DNA from: Sulfuricurvum kujiense DSM 16994
GTDB lineage: Bacteria > Campylobacterota > Campylobacteria > Campylobacterales > Sulfurimonadaceae
Assembly (NCBI RefSeq): GCF_000183725.1
Contig: NC_014762.1
Span: forward strand, 992,001-1,056,000
Direction: 5' to 3'
Length of the DNA: 64,000 nucleotides
Shown: piece by piece, positions 16,931 to 26,535 of the stretch
Position numbering within the stretch: the first letter of the stretch is position 1
Layout of the letters: the number at the start of each line of letters is the position of its first letter
Notes under the pieces: model-generated
The model's input: the letters and a program-made list of their open reading frames with translations, nothing else
Told to the model about the DNA's origin: nothing
The model's database searches: none
Program-made: the position numbers and the translations under genes

Positions 16931-17908
16931 ATGGCACGGGACACATTAATCGGCGGAGCGTTATGGGAAGAGTACTCCAGTGAAGTGCAACGGCGGATGA
17001 ACGATCCAATCAATATGGGTGAAATTACTCAAGAAGAAGCCGATGCGGCCGAGAAACAACTTGTAATTGCCGATTTCGGTGCGGAGAGCTGCGGGGACGC
17101 TGTACGGCTTTATTGGATGATCGATCCGAAAAATGATGTTATCATCAAAAGCCGATTTAAAAGTTTCGGTTGCGGAACGGCGATTGCCAGCTCGGATATG
17201 ATGGCAGAGCTTTGTATGGATAAAACGGTCGACGAAGCTTTGAAAATTACGAATATCGATGTTGAAAAAGCATTGCGTGATCATGAAGATATCCCTGCGG
17301 TTCCGGGACAAAAAATGCACTGTTCGGTTATGGCGTATGATGTGATCAAAAAAGCGGCATCGATCTATAAAGGGGTCGATATGAGCGAGTTCGAGACCGA
17401 ATTTATCGTCTGCGAATGTGCCCGTGTCAGCCTCGATACCCTCAAAGAAGTCATTCGTCTGAACAAACTTGAAACAATTGAACAAATTACCGACTACACC
17501 AAAGCGGGCGGATTTTGTAAATCGTGTATCAAACCGGGCGGACATGAGAAAAAAGATGTCTATCTCGTCGATATGCTCTCAGAAATCACTGCAGAGCTTC
17601 AAAAAGAGGCAATCAGCAAAAAAATCAAAGAGGCTAAAGGGGATGGAAACTTCAATGCGATGAGTCTGGTTCAAAAACTCCGCAGCATCGAATCGATTCT
17701 AGAAGAGTATATCCGTCCGACACTCAAAGCCGACCACGGCGATGTCGAAGTGATCGATCTTAAAGAGACCGAAGAGGGACATGAACTCTACATCCAGTAC
17801 AAAGGAGAGTGTATGAGCTGTTCGATGAACACAACGACAACGCTTGCCGGTATGCAGGATATGCTCAATTTCAAACTTAAATCCAATTTGCGAGTGATGG
17901 TGGTCTAA
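16931..17908 (+). CDS. nifU: Iron-sulfur cluster scaffold NifU
   Basis: A scaffold that builds Fe-S clusters on sulfur supplied by NifS. It has 325 residues with the three NifU parts: an IscU-like domain (Cys in FGAESCGD, FGCGTAIASSDMMAE), a central 2Fe-2S domain (CECARVS...AGGFCKSCIKPGG) and a C-terminal Nfu domain with CMSC. Campylobacterota use NifU for general Fe-S assembly, but NifT nearby also fits nitrogenase. The start is ATG 16931 behind AAGGAG; the in-frame ATG at 16817 is not supported. nifS is not adjacent. The stop overlaps the next ATG. Confidence 0.93.
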   Translation: MARDTLIGGALWEEYSSEVQRRMNDPINMGEITQEEADAAEKQLVIADFGAESCGDAVRLYWMIDPKNDVIIKSRFKSFGCGTAIASSDMMAELCMDKTVDEALKITNIDVEKALRDHEDIPAVPGQKMHCSVMAYDVIKKAASIYKGVDMSEFETEFIVCECARVSLDTLKEVIRLNKLETIEQITDYTKAGGFCKSCIKPGGHEKKDVYLVDMLSEITAELQKEAISKKIKEAKGDGNFNAMSLVQKLRSIESILEEYIRPTLKADHGDVEVIDLKETEEGHELYIQYKGECMSCSMNTTTTLAGMQDMLNFKLKSNLRVMVV

Positions 17909-19029
17909 TGTCTGGCGCAACCAAAGAGGGAACCTTCGGGTATCTGAAAAAATTCGGTAAATATTCTAAAGATTTTTACCGTTTTAACGGAGAACTCTTT
18001 TTCCCGACACTTGGAATCGGAACCTATAAACCTGAGCCGTATAAAGAGGATAATTATATTATCAACTATGCCGAAGCTATCAAAGCAGCGCTTCGCAACG
18101 GAATCAATCTGATCGATACGGCGATAAATTACCGCTATCAGATGTCGGAGAGGGAAATTGCCGAAGCGCTGAATGAGATGTTTGCAAACGGCGAGATCAA
18201 ACGTGAAGAGGTCATTATCGCTTCCAAAGCAGGTTTTGTCCCCCTCGATTTTCCTTTTCCGAATAATCCGTACGGATGGATTCAGGAGAATATGATCGAT
18301 AAAGCTCTGGCACTAAAAGAAGAAGTGATTATCGATCAGCACTGTATGTCGCCGGGATTTTTGCGTTGGAGCTGCGAACAGTCATTGAAAAATCTTGAAA
18401 TCGATACGATTGATATTTTCTTTTTGCATAATCCCGAAACGCAGCTCGGATATGTCGATCAAGAGACGTTTTATGCACGGATAAAGGCGGCATTCGAACT
18501 TTTTGAAACCTTGCGCGAAGAGGGGAAAATCGGATCATACGGGGTAGCGGCATGGAACGGATTTTTGTACGAAGAGGATCACACCGAGTATATTTCTCTT
18601 GGCAAAATCGTAAAAATCGCAGAGGATGTCGGAGGAGAAAATCACGGGTTTAAATACCTGCAAAGTCCGTTTAATCTGGCTAAACCGCATGCGTACGGCT
18701 ATACCAATCAGCAATGCGAAGACGGAAAATATTATCCGCTGATGCATGCGTGCATGAAATACGGAATTAGCTATATCGGTTCATCTCCGCTGCTTCAGAA
18801 AAATCTTTTTAAGCGGCCGTTTGCTCCGAAAATCGGTGAGTTGATGAATACCTCAGAGCTTAGCGATGTGGCGAGTGCATTACAGTTTGCCCGCTCAGCC
18901 GGTGCCATTAGTGCGGTATTCGGAGCCGTGGACCCTTCTCACGTGATCGACAATACAATTTTGGCATATATTCCTGCCGCTTCTTCAGAGGCTATGAATA
19001 TGTTGATGGGCGACAGCTATGCTGTATGA
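17908..19029 (+). CDS. Aldo/keto reductase family protein
   Basis: A 373-residue TIM-barrel oxidoreductase. The AKR pattern is visible: LGIGTYKP, NLIDTAINYR (catalytic Asp and Tyr), DIFFLHNPET (active-site His), and GSSPL near the nucleotide site. It is longer than the usual 280-330 residues because of inserts near residues 100-140. It overlaps nifU by one base and the next gene by 11, so it belongs to the nifU transcript. The substrate is unknown. Confidence 0.85.
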   Translation: MSGATKEGTFGYLKKFGKYSKDFYRFNGELFFPTLGIGTYKPEPYKEDNYIINYAEAIKAALRNGINLIDTAINYRYQMSEREIAEALNEMFANGEIKREEVIIASKAGFVPLDFPFPNNPYGWIQENMIDKALALKEEVIIDQHCMSPGFLRWSCEQSLKNLEIDTIDIFFLHNPETQLGYVDQETFYARIKAAFELFETLREEGKIGSYGVAAWNGFLYEEDHTEYISLGKIVKIAEDVGGENHGFKYLQSPFNLAKPHAYGYTNQQCEDGKYYPLMHACMKYGISYIGSSPLLQKNLFKRPFAPKIGELMNTSELSDVASALQFARSAGAISAVFGAVDPSHVIDNTILAYIPAASSEAMNMLMGDSYAV

Positions 19030-20683
19030 CGTAATTGTAGTCGGGAGCGGCATTTCAGGACTGTATGCGGCGTTGAATGCCCGTCGTGCGGGATTGCATG
19101 TCGCACTTGTCTGTAAAAGCAATCCGCTCAGATCTAATTCCGCCGTTGCTTCGGGCGGTATCAATGCCGTATTAAAAACAACCCGCAACGATTCGATACG
19201 AGAACATATCGCCGATACGTTAAACGGTGCGGATAAGTTAGGACGTTTCTCGGCAGCCAGCGCAATGGCAGCCGGCGCCGGAGAGATTATTGAAGAGCTT
19301 CAATCTTTAGGGGTCAAATTCGATACCGATGAAAACGGTGCTATCGCGCAAAGACCTTTCGGGGGAACAAAAGCAAAGCGGACCTGTTATATCGCCGACC
19401 GAACGGGTGCATCGATCACTCAAACGCTCCTCGTACAATGCCGTAAAGAGGGGGTTGAAATATTTCAAAACCATGTAATGCTCTCTATTGCGACGTTTGA
19501 CGGCAAATTATCGGGAATTACGCTGTTACGGAGACGGGATTCGAATGTCATCGCTTTTGCCTGTAAATCACTTGTATTGGCCGGGGGCGGTTTTGCCGGA
19601 ATATATCGGGGGCATTCGACGAACTCGCAAGAATCCAGCGGTGATATTCTCGCCATCGCCTTACGGTCTAAAATGCGATTGGTCAATATGGAGTTTGTAC
19701 AATTCCATCCGACGACTTTGGCCAACAGCGGAACATTGATCAGTGAAGCGGCACGGGGTGAGGGAGCCTATATCGTCGATGAAAACGGAGTCCGTTTTAC
19801 CGATGAGCTTCAAACCCGTGACAAACTCTCCCGTGATATCGTACGCCATCAGTTGGCAGGGCACACTATCTATCTTGATTTCCGCCATTTAGGGGAAGAA
19901 CTGATCGATAAAAAACTCCCATCAGCGCGTAAACATGCCCTTAACGGAGCGGGAATCGACATCTGCAGCGAACTTTTGCCTATAACCCCATCGGCTCACT
20001 ACACGATGGGGGGAATCTGGAGCCGAAACGATACGTCAACGGATATCCCTAATGTATTTGTATGCGGAGAATGTGCCTACAGCGGTGTGCACGGCGCCAA
20101 CCGATTAGGGGGAAACAGTTTGCTCGAAGCGGCCTATTTTGGTCGTCTAGCGGGAAGCGAAGCGGCAACAGCGGCTAAAAAAGGGGTATTCCACCCGATC
20201 GATTATGCAATCGTAGCCAAAGAGCTTCGGTATGTCGAGTCTATTTTAGAGGGTGAAAACCGATTTAATATCAATACGATGCGCCGTAACCTCGGAAACA
20301 ACCTCTATAATAATGCCGGGGTATTCCGAACACATGACTCTTTGGCCAATGCATTGGAATATGTCCATTATCTGATGAAAATGTCATCCGGATTGTGCTG
20401 TATTAACAAAGAACGCAATGACAATGTAGAGCTTTTATCGATCATCGAGTTTCGAAATTCTCTTACCGTCGCCGAAGCGATGGTGATGTCGGCATTGGCG
20501 CGTGAAGAGTCACGTGGGAGCCATTATCGCAACGATTTTCCCGAAAAAGATGACAAGAATTATGAGACAAATACTATTATACGCCGTTTGGCAAAAGCGT
20601 TTTTACGAATCAGTTTCGAGAGTCACCTCTCTTCGGACTGGTGGGATCGAATACGGCGGCTTTTTCATACCCAAATCGGGTAG
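19019..20683 (+). CDS. FAD flavoprotein of the FrdA/SdhA/NadB family
   Basis: A 554-residue dicarboxylate flavoprotein. FAD site VVGSGISGLYAALNARRAG, substrate loop EFVQFHPTTL, SEAARGEGAYIVDENGVRF, and HGANRLGGNSLLEAAYFGRLAG near the C-terminus. The covalent-flavin His of FrdA/SdhA is absent (RSNSAVASGGINA), as in L-aspartate oxidase. The GANRLGG motif is of the FrdA type, where NadB has GANRLAS. No iron-sulfur or membrane subunit is adjacent. It could make iminoaspartate for NAD or reduce fumarate; the exact reaction is open. Confidence 0.8.
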   Translation: MLYDVIVVGSGISGLYAALNARRAGLHVALVCKSNPLRSNSAVASGGINAVLKTTRNDSIREHIADTLNGADKLGRFSAASAMAAGAGEIIEELQSLGVKFDTDENGAIAQRPFGGTKAKRTCYIADRTGASITQTLLVQCRKEGVEIFQNHVMLSIATFDGKLSGITLLRRRDSNVIAFACKSLVLAGGGFAGIYRGHSTNSQESSGDILAIALRSKMRLVNMEFVQFHPTTLANSGTLISEAARGEGAYIVDENGVRFTDELQTRDKLSRDIVRHQLAGHTIYLDFRHLGEELIDKKLPSARKHALNGAGIDICSELLPITPSAHYTMGGIWSRNDTSTDIPNVFVCGECAYSGVHGANRLGGNSLLEAAYFGRLAGSEAATAAKKGVFHPIDYAIVAKELRYVESILEGENRFNINTMRRNLGNNLYNNAGVFRTHDSLANALEYVHYLMKMSSGLCCINKERNDNVELLSIIEFRNSLTVAEAMVMSALAREESRGSHYRNDFPEKDDKNYETNTIIRRLAKAFLRISFESHLSSDWWDRIRRLFHTQIG

Positions 20684-20797
20684 TGAATTTATGTAATATT
20701 GAATGAATTTTGGCCTATTGCCGAAGTTGACTCAGTATTAAGTCAGCCAATCGGGGTTTGATTCCGATGGCGTTCAAACAATAAAAAAGGAAATATT

Positions 20798-21010
20798 ATG
20801 GCAAAAGTTATGCTACGTTACGACTCTAAAGGCTCAATCTCATTTTATGTCGCTAAAAAAGACATGGAAGAGACAATTGTAAAAAGCGAGTTCGATACGG
20901 ACGAAAAATGGGGCGGTGAAGTAGAACTTTCAAACGGTGAAACATGGTTTATTGAACCGTGTGCGAAAAAATTTCCTTCTGAAGTTGTAGCTGTTCGACG
21001 AGGTGAATAA
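20798..21010 (+). CDS. nifT: NifT/FixU family protein
   Basis: A 70-residue protein, MAKVMLRYDSKGSISFYVAK followed by KDMEETIV and KWGGEVELSNGETWFI. This matches the pattern of NifT/FixU (KVMIR..., YVAKKDLEE, WGG.v.L..G...), a small protein normally encoded just after nifHDK. Its precise role is not established even where it is studied. AAAAAAGGAA precedes the ATG. The presence of nifU 2.9 kb upstream and a PII-like gene suggests a detached piece of a nif cluster. Confidence 0.8.
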   Translation: MAKVMLRYDSKGSISFYVAKKDMEETIVKSEFDTDEKWGGEVELSNGETWFIEPCAKKFPSEVVAVRRGE

Positions 21011-21078
21011 GCCTATCGGTATAGTGTGAATTCAAGTTCCATTTTATTGGGTCATAAAACTACCATTGTCAATTGTGG

Positions 21079-21084
21079 TACAAT
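21079..21084 (+). promoter_or_regulatory. -10-like box upstream of the TrkA-like gene
   Basis: TACAAT, 40 bases before the ATG at 21125. Sequence match only. Confidence 0.35.
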
Positions 21085-21124
21085 CTCGTCCATAAATTTA
21101 GAACGCTAAGAAGTTTACGCTTTA

Positions 21125-22531
21125 ATGAAAAAAATTTTAATCGTCACAGACGGAGCTATCGGTCAACACTTTATTGAACGTGTTATCGGTACCTACACGA
21201 GTGAAAATCTCTACTATATTGTCCAAACTACCGAAAAAAATTTCGAAGGGTACAATCCCGGACGGTATAAATTTTTTCAATTTGATCCTACCAGTTTTTA
21301 CAAAATTTCTAATTTGTTAAAAATGGATTTTTGGCAAGTGGTTTTAGTAATGGAAAACCAGAACGATTTGGAACAGACGATCAAGAATATCCGTTTGTAT
21401 AAGCCCTCCATCCGGATCATCGCGCTTGATTTGTGGAATACAATCAGTCCGTGCGATGATATCGAATGGGTAAATATGCAAGAACTCATTGCCGCCAATT
21501 TGATCGATTATCTCCCGAATATCCCGGTTTTGGCAAAAAATATCGGGTTGGGCTCGGGTGAGATTATGGAGGTTTTGGTTCCGTTCGGAAACTCTTTCGT
21601 ATACCGTCATATAGGTTCTATAGAGCAAAAAAACTGGAAAATTGCGGCTATCTACCGTAATCGTCAGCTTATCATCCCCAGCGACAATAAAATGATTCAG
21701 CCCAATGATACGTTGGTACTGGTCGGCGATCCGGCAGTTTTACGTTCTATCTATCGGGCGATTAAACGGGAATTGGGACAGTTTCCTGCACCGTTCGGAT
21801 CTAAAATCTACCTCTATATCGATATGAGTATTGAAAAAACTTCCTCCATTATGGCGTTGGTCAGACGGAGCATTTATATCCAAAAGAAGCTTCGCCAACC
21901 GCTGATTATAAAGGTGGTCAATCCCGGAAATATTGATATTTTACGGATGATCAAAGCCTCATCGGGGGTGGATGTTTCGGTTGAAATCGATTATGCTCCA
22001 CTCAGTGATGAAGGGACTATACTCAACGATATTAAGAAATATCACATCGGTCTTTTTCTGGTGTCTCGCAAGATTTTTTCCCTAAAATCGATTCGTAAAA
22101 AGCTTTATGCGGGGAATGTTCCGGTACTGAAGCTTGCCGAGAGATCATTCTCATCCTTGCATGAAAGCGTCGTAATACTGAGCGAAGAGGGGCATATCGA
22201 AAATATTTCAACGACCATATTTGACGTTTCTTCCCAGTTCGGATTTAATTTGGAACTGATCGATTACGTCAATGAAGAGGGAACTCATAAACGTGAGGTG
22301 ATTGAACATTTTAACAACCTCTCCGCCATCTTTTCCAAATCGATTCATGTTTCCGCTCAGGAGACAAATCCGATTCGGGAATTGCGTGAAAAAGAGAATT
22401 TTCTGCATGTAATGCCGTTTACCTCTAAAATGTTTATGAACCCGTTTACCGCCTATTTTTCGACCGATCCGGAAGTGCTTTATCGTAAGCTCGGCCACTA
22501 TCACCAACTTTTCATCCCTACCCAAATTTAA
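21125..22531 (+). CDS. TrkA-like NAD-binding regulatory protein
   Basis: A 468-residue cytoplasmic protein. Residues about 1-125 form a TrkA-N-like Rossmann domain with an atypical ILIVTDGAIGQHFIE loop. About 135-215 is a TrkA-C-like domain (VLVPFGNSFVYRHIGSI, then LIIPSDNKMIQPNDTLVLVG). The rest is a third domain without a clear match. It resembles a Campylobacterota-specific TrkA-like family. It may gate a potassium or other ion channel. It precedes aroB and mscS; a link to the mechanosensitive channel is possible but unproven. Confidence 0.7.
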   Translation: MKKILIVTDGAIGQHFIERVIGTYTSENLYYIVQTTEKNFEGYNPGRYKFFQFDPTSFYKISNLLKMDFWQVVLVMENQNDLEQTIKNIRLYKPSIRIIALDLWNTISPCDDIEWVNMQELIAANLIDYLPNIPVLAKNIGLGSGEIMEVLVPFGNSFVYRHIGSIEQKNWKIAAIYRNRQLIIPSDNKMIQPNDTLVLVGDPAVLRSIYRAIKRELGQFPAPFGSKIYLYIDMSIEKTSSIMALVRRSIYIQKKLRQPLIIKVVNPGNIDILRMIKASSGVDVSVEIDYAPLSDEGTILNDIKKYHIGLFLVSRKIFSLKSIRKKLYAGNVPVLKLAERSFSSLHESVVILSEEGHIENISTTIFDVSSQFGFNLELIDYVNEEGTHKREVIEHFNNLSAIFSKSIHVSAQETNPIRELREKENFLHVMPFTSKMFMNPFTAYFSTDPEVLYRKLGHYHQLFIPTQI

Positions 22532-22610
22532 CCCTTGACAAGAGGGTTTTAAGTCATTTTTTAGTATCATAGTTCTGCTTGCACAACAACTTAATTTATC
22601 AGGTTTTTTT

Positions 22611-23666
22611 ATGACGGTATCTATCAATCTCAAACGTATTGTTGACGACTCTTATTCCATCCAGATCGGTCCATTGCCGGAGATTAATTTTGAGGGCAAG
22701 GTAGCGGTTCTGACCAATCCGAAAGTGGCGGGTCTACATCTGCACACTTTGCTTTCCCGCATAAGTGCTAAAGAGGTCTACGTCATCACTATACCCGACG
22801 GCGAACACTACAAAACACTTGAGACGATTGAATTTATATTGGACCGTATGTTCGATCATCGGCTTAACCGAAAATCGTTGCTGGTCGCTTTCGGCGGCGG
22901 AGTCATCGGCGATATGGGGGGATTTAGCGCAAGCCTCTATAACCGAGGGATCGATTTTATTCAAATCCCGACAACGCTTCTCTCTCAAGTCGATGCCAGT
23001 GTCGGCGGAAAAACGGGGATCAATAACCGTTACGGCAAAAATCTGATCGGTGCGTTTCATCAGCCTCGCGCGGTTTACATCGATCCGAGTTTTCTCAAAA
23101 CACTCCCGTCCCGTGAATTCGGAGCCGGTGTCGCGGAGATCGTCAAAATGGCGGTGACGTTTAACGCACCGTTTTTCGAGTGGCTGGAACTTCACGATCT
23201 GCGTGAAGGGGACAATCTGTTGGTCGCAATCAAAAAAGCGGTTGAGACCAAAGCGGCGGTTGTTGAAGAAGATGAAAAAGAGCAGGGGCTTCGTGCCGCA
23301 TTAAACTACGGGCATACGTTCGGTCACGTCATCGAAAATGAAACAAAGTATGAGACTTATCTGCACGGTGAGAGCGTTGCAATCGGAATGGTTATGGCGA
23401 ATGAACTGGCGTGTGAGTGCGGACTGATGGAGCGTTCGGAAGCTGAGCGGGTTAAAGCTCTTTTGGAACGTTACGAATTGCCGCTTTCGTATCCGATAAC
23501 GGATATTGAGAAATTTTACCAAGCATTCTTCCTGGATAAAAAAAGTGCCGACAGCGCTATCACGTTTATCCTCCCCCGCGGAATCGGCGGAGTTGAAATT
23601 ACCGATAAAATCGAAGCTGACACGGTGAAAAAAATATTAACGATGTTTAAAGGAGCCGGTGCGTGA
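22611..23666 (+). CDS. aroB: 3-dehydroquinate synthase
   Basis: Converts DAHP to 3-dehydroquinate, the second step of the shikimate pathway, using NAD and a metal. It has 351 residues. Motifs: VAFGGGVIGDMGGFSASLY, IPTTLLSQVDASVGGKTGIN, EIVKMAV and the metal-binding LNYGHTFGHVIE and HGESVAIGM. The 3' end overlaps mscS by four bases. Confidence 0.96.
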   Translation: MTVSINLKRIVDDSYSIQIGPLPEINFEGKVAVLTNPKVAGLHLHTLLSRISAKEVYVITIPDGEHYKTLETIEFILDRMFDHRLNRKSLLVAFGGGVIGDMGGFSASLYNRGIDFIQIPTTLLSQVDASVGGKTGINNRYGKNLIGAFHQPRAVYIDPSFLKTLPSREFGAGVAEIVKMAVTFNAPFFEWLELHDLREGDNLLVAIKKAVETKAAVVEEDEKEQGLRAALNYGHTFGHVIENETKYETYLHGESVAIGMVMANELACECGLMERSEAERVKALLERYELPLSYPITDIEKFYQAFFLDKKSADSAITFILPRGIGGVEITDKIEADTVKKILTMFKGAGA

Positions 23667-25291
23667 GAGGATATCGATTTCTTTTAGCGGCATTGTTTGT
23701 ATCCGTATTAACCCTCAATGCCGCCAAAAATGAAGAGAAAGCGGTAGAAGAGCCGGTCGTTACGGAATTGCCAAAAGAGGTACAGCTCCAAAACACGCAA
23801 GACGAGCTTTCCAAAATACAAAAAGAGCTTTCACGCGGAAACAGCGTATGGCTCAAAAGCTACAACTCCTATATGGCCTATCAGGAATCGCGCAAAAGCC
23901 TCCGAGAGGTACAGCACCGTATAAACCAACTCGAAGATCGCTCTCCGACCGTAGAACGCAAACTGGAAATCGAAGCGCTGCAGGCCAAGCAAAAAGTCTT
24001 AACCGATCAGATCGAGCTTCTGAAAGCGCAGGGGGCATCTCCGTTTGTATCGTTGCTGAAACCGGATGAAGCGGGGGAACTCCCGAATATCACCAACCCG
24101 TTTGAAATCGTGACCGGATTGTCGTATGTCAAACGGATAAACAGCCAGTACAAAGATTATGTCCTCCGTGAAGAGGAGCTTCAAGAGATCATTGGATTAT
24201 TGGAGCGTCAAGTCGCACTCTACAAAGATATGATGCGCCTGAATCCGAAAGAGGATTATGAGGTTGAGCTGGATGCGACGCTGCTGCAGGTCGAAAAGTT
24301 TAAACTCGCACTCGATACCCTTATCTCTACGGCAGATCTGTATCAAAAGCGGATCGAGTCGACCGAGGCGAAAATCAACAAAGAGATTAAAGATCAGCTC
24401 TACAAACTTCTCAATATTGGTGTCATCATTGTCGTTCTTTTCGGTATTTCACTTCTTTTGAAGCGGATCGCCAAGCGTTACATCACCGATAATGAACGCT
24501 TTTATACCGCCAATAAAATCGTGACCTTTATCAATGTGTCACTGATTATTCTCATTATCTTGTTCAGCTATATCGATAATGTCGGCTATTTGGCGACGGT
24601 TCTCGGGTTCGCATCTGCAGGTTTGGCGATTGCGATGCGTGATTGGTTTATGAGTGCATTGGGGTGGCTGGTGATCATAATGGGCGGTTCCATTCATGTC
24701 GGTGATCGTGTCCGTTTTGAAAAAGACGGGATGATCTATGTCGGGGACGTACTCGATATTTCGCTTCAGCGCATTACGCTGATGGAAGATGTTACAATAA
24801 CGACTCTTGAGACAAACCGCCGGGCCGGACGGATTATATTTGTCCCGAACAACTACATTTTTACCTCTATGATCGCCAACTATACGCATGGAGCCCTGAA
24901 AACGGTTTGGGACGGAATCGACATTATTATCACTTTTGATTCGAACCATAAAAAGGCGGCCCATCTGGTCAAAGAGATCTGCCGTAAATACTCGAAAGGG
25001 TATACCGACATTACCCGAAAGCAGCTCAATAAGCTCCGAGACAAATACAGTCTGAAAAACAGCAATGTTGAACCGCGTGTCTTTACGCTGATCGCTCCTC
25101 ACGGGATAAAAGTGAGCGCGTGGTATCTTACCAACGCGTATGCGACACTGACACTGCGCAGTACGATTTCTGCCGATATCGTCGATGCGTTTAACGCTGA
25201 ACCGGACATCACGATCGCTTATCCGACGCAGACGTTCTATACGGGGCCGATCCCTCCTAAAGCTCCGATGCCGTCGATGGAAGATCAATGA
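23663..25291 (+). CDS. MscS-family mechanosensitive channel
   Basis: An inner-membrane channel of 542 residues that releases solutes on hypo-osmotic shock. It starts with GTG overlapping aroB. A signal peptide (about 1-18), a long periplasmic coiled coil (about 35-240), then TM segments near 250-265, 287-306 and 310-345. The pore helix region reads LGFASAGLAIAMRDWFMSAL and is followed by the beta domain (GGSIHVGDRVRF). It is of the large MscK-like plan rather than small MscS. Gene order aroB-mscS-mtaB is shared with Helicobacter. Confidence 0.9.
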   Translation: MRGYRFLLAALFVSVLTLNAAKNEEKAVEEPVVTELPKEVQLQNTQDELSKIQKELSRGNSVWLKSYNSYMAYQESRKSLREVQHRINQLEDRSPTVERKLEIEALQAKQKVLTDQIELLKAQGASPFVSLLKPDEAGELPNITNPFEIVTGLSYVKRINSQYKDYVLREEELQEIIGLLERQVALYKDMMRLNPKEDYEVELDATLLQVEKFKLALDTLISTADLYQKRIESTEAKINKEIKDQLYKLLNIGVIIVVLFGISLLLKRIAKRYITDNERFYTANKIVTFINVSLIILIILFSYIDNVGYLATVLGFASAGLAIAMRDWFMSALGWLVIIMGGSIHVGDRVRFEKDGMIYVGDVLDISLQRITLMEDVTITTLETNRRAGRIIFVPNNYIFTSMIANYTHGALKTVWDGIDIIITFDSNHKKAAHLVKEICRKYSKGYTDITRKQLNKLRDKYSLKNSNVEPRVFTLIAPHGIKVSAWYLTNAYATLTLRSTISADIVDAFNAEPDITIAYPTQTFYTGPIPPKAPMPSMEDQ

Positions 25292-26535
25292 AGCCGAAAG
25301 TCTATTTCAAAACGTTCGGGTGCCGCACGAATGTTTTTGACTCTCAGGTGATGATGAGCGCTTTGAGTGATTACGAGGTGACTGAAATCGAAGGGGAAGC
25401 TGATATCGTCATCGTCAACTCCTGCACGGTGACCAACGGTGCGGATGTAAGTGTGCGAGGCTATATCAATCAAATGGATAAGCAGGGAAAAAAACTCTTT
25501 CTAACCGGATGCGGCGCACATACCAAAGGGGAATCTTTATTCGGCGCCGGGAAGATACAGGGTGTTTTCGGCCCTTCGGAGAAAATGAAGATCAATACCC
25601 TCATTTCACAGGAGAGCCGATTTTATGAGATCGGTGATTTGAACTATATCGATGACGCGATCGTTGATGAATTTGTCGGAAAATCGCGTGCATTCATCAA
25701 AATCCAAGAGGGATGCAACTTTCGGTGCAGCTACTGTATCATCCCTTTTGTGCGCGGTGACGCTCGCAGTATGGATGAAGCAAAAATACTCGAGCAGATT
25801 CAACGTCTTGCCTCCAACGGTTTCGGCGAATTTGTCCTCACCGGGACGAATGTCGGAAGCTACGGACAGGGAGAGGGACGCAATATAGCCGAACTCATGA
25901 AAAAAATGTCATTGATCCGCGGTGTTCGCCGCATCCGTGTGGGGAGTTTGGAGCCGATTCAGATCAACGAATCGTTTCGGGAAATTTTGAGTGAGCCGTG
26001 GCTGGAGCGGCATCTTCACATCGCGATCCAGCACAGCAGTGACGAAATGCTTCGCTTGATGAACCGCCGTAACCGCCATAAAAGCGATGAGGAATTGTTC
26101 GGAATGCTCCATTCTAAAGGATTCGCATTGGGGACCGATTTTATCGTCGGGCATCCCGGAGAGAGTGACGCGATATGGAGGGAGGCGATGGAAAACATCC
26201 GTTCCCTTCACCTGACCCATATCCACCCTTTTACCTATTCCAAGCGTGACGGAACGCCGAGTGCATCGATGAAGCCGGAAGTCAACGGGGCTGTCTCCTC
26301 ACAGCGGATGGCGGAGCTTAACGCATTGATAGAATCGAACAACTATACTTTCCGCAAAGCGATGAAAGCTGTCCCATTGGAGGTATTGATCGAATCGGGT
26401 GAAGACAACCGTTACATCGGGTACGATCAGTTTTACAACAAGGTAGTGATAGAATCGAATGAAGATATCAGCGGCGACTGGATGACACTGGAAGATTACG
26501 AGGTACACAATGAATATAACATGGCCAAATTTTAA
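25288..26535 (+). CDS. mtaB: tRNA t6A37 methylthiotransferase
   Basis: A radical-SAM enzyme that adds a methylthio group to t6A37 of ANN-decoding tRNAs. It has 415 residues. The N-terminal UPF0004 domain has its cluster cysteines in FGCRTN, NSCTVTN and LTGCGAH. The radical-SAM motif CNFRCSYC is followed by GTNVGSYG. The C-terminus is TRAM-like. It overlaps mscS by four bases and the next gene by 26. Confidence 0.92.
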   Translation: MKPKVYFKTFGCRTNVFDSQVMMSALSDYEVTEIEGEADIVIVNSCTVTNGADVSVRGYINQMDKQGKKLFLTGCGAHTKGESLFGAGKIQGVFGPSEKMKINTLISQESRFYEIGDLNYIDDAIVDEFVGKSRAFIKIQEGCNFRCSYCIIPFVRGDARSMDEAKILEQIQRLASNGFGEFVLTGTNVGSYGQGEGRNIAELMKKMSLIRGVRRIRVGSLEPIQINESFREILSEPWLERHLHIAIQHSSDEMLRLMNRRNRHKSDEELFGMLHSKGFALGTDFIVGHPGESDAIWREAMENIRSLHLTHIHPFTYSKRDGTPSASMKPEVNGAVSSQRMAELNALIESNNYTFRKAMKAVPLEVLIESGEDNRYIGYDQFYNKVVIESNEDISGDWMTLEDYEVHNEYNMAKF

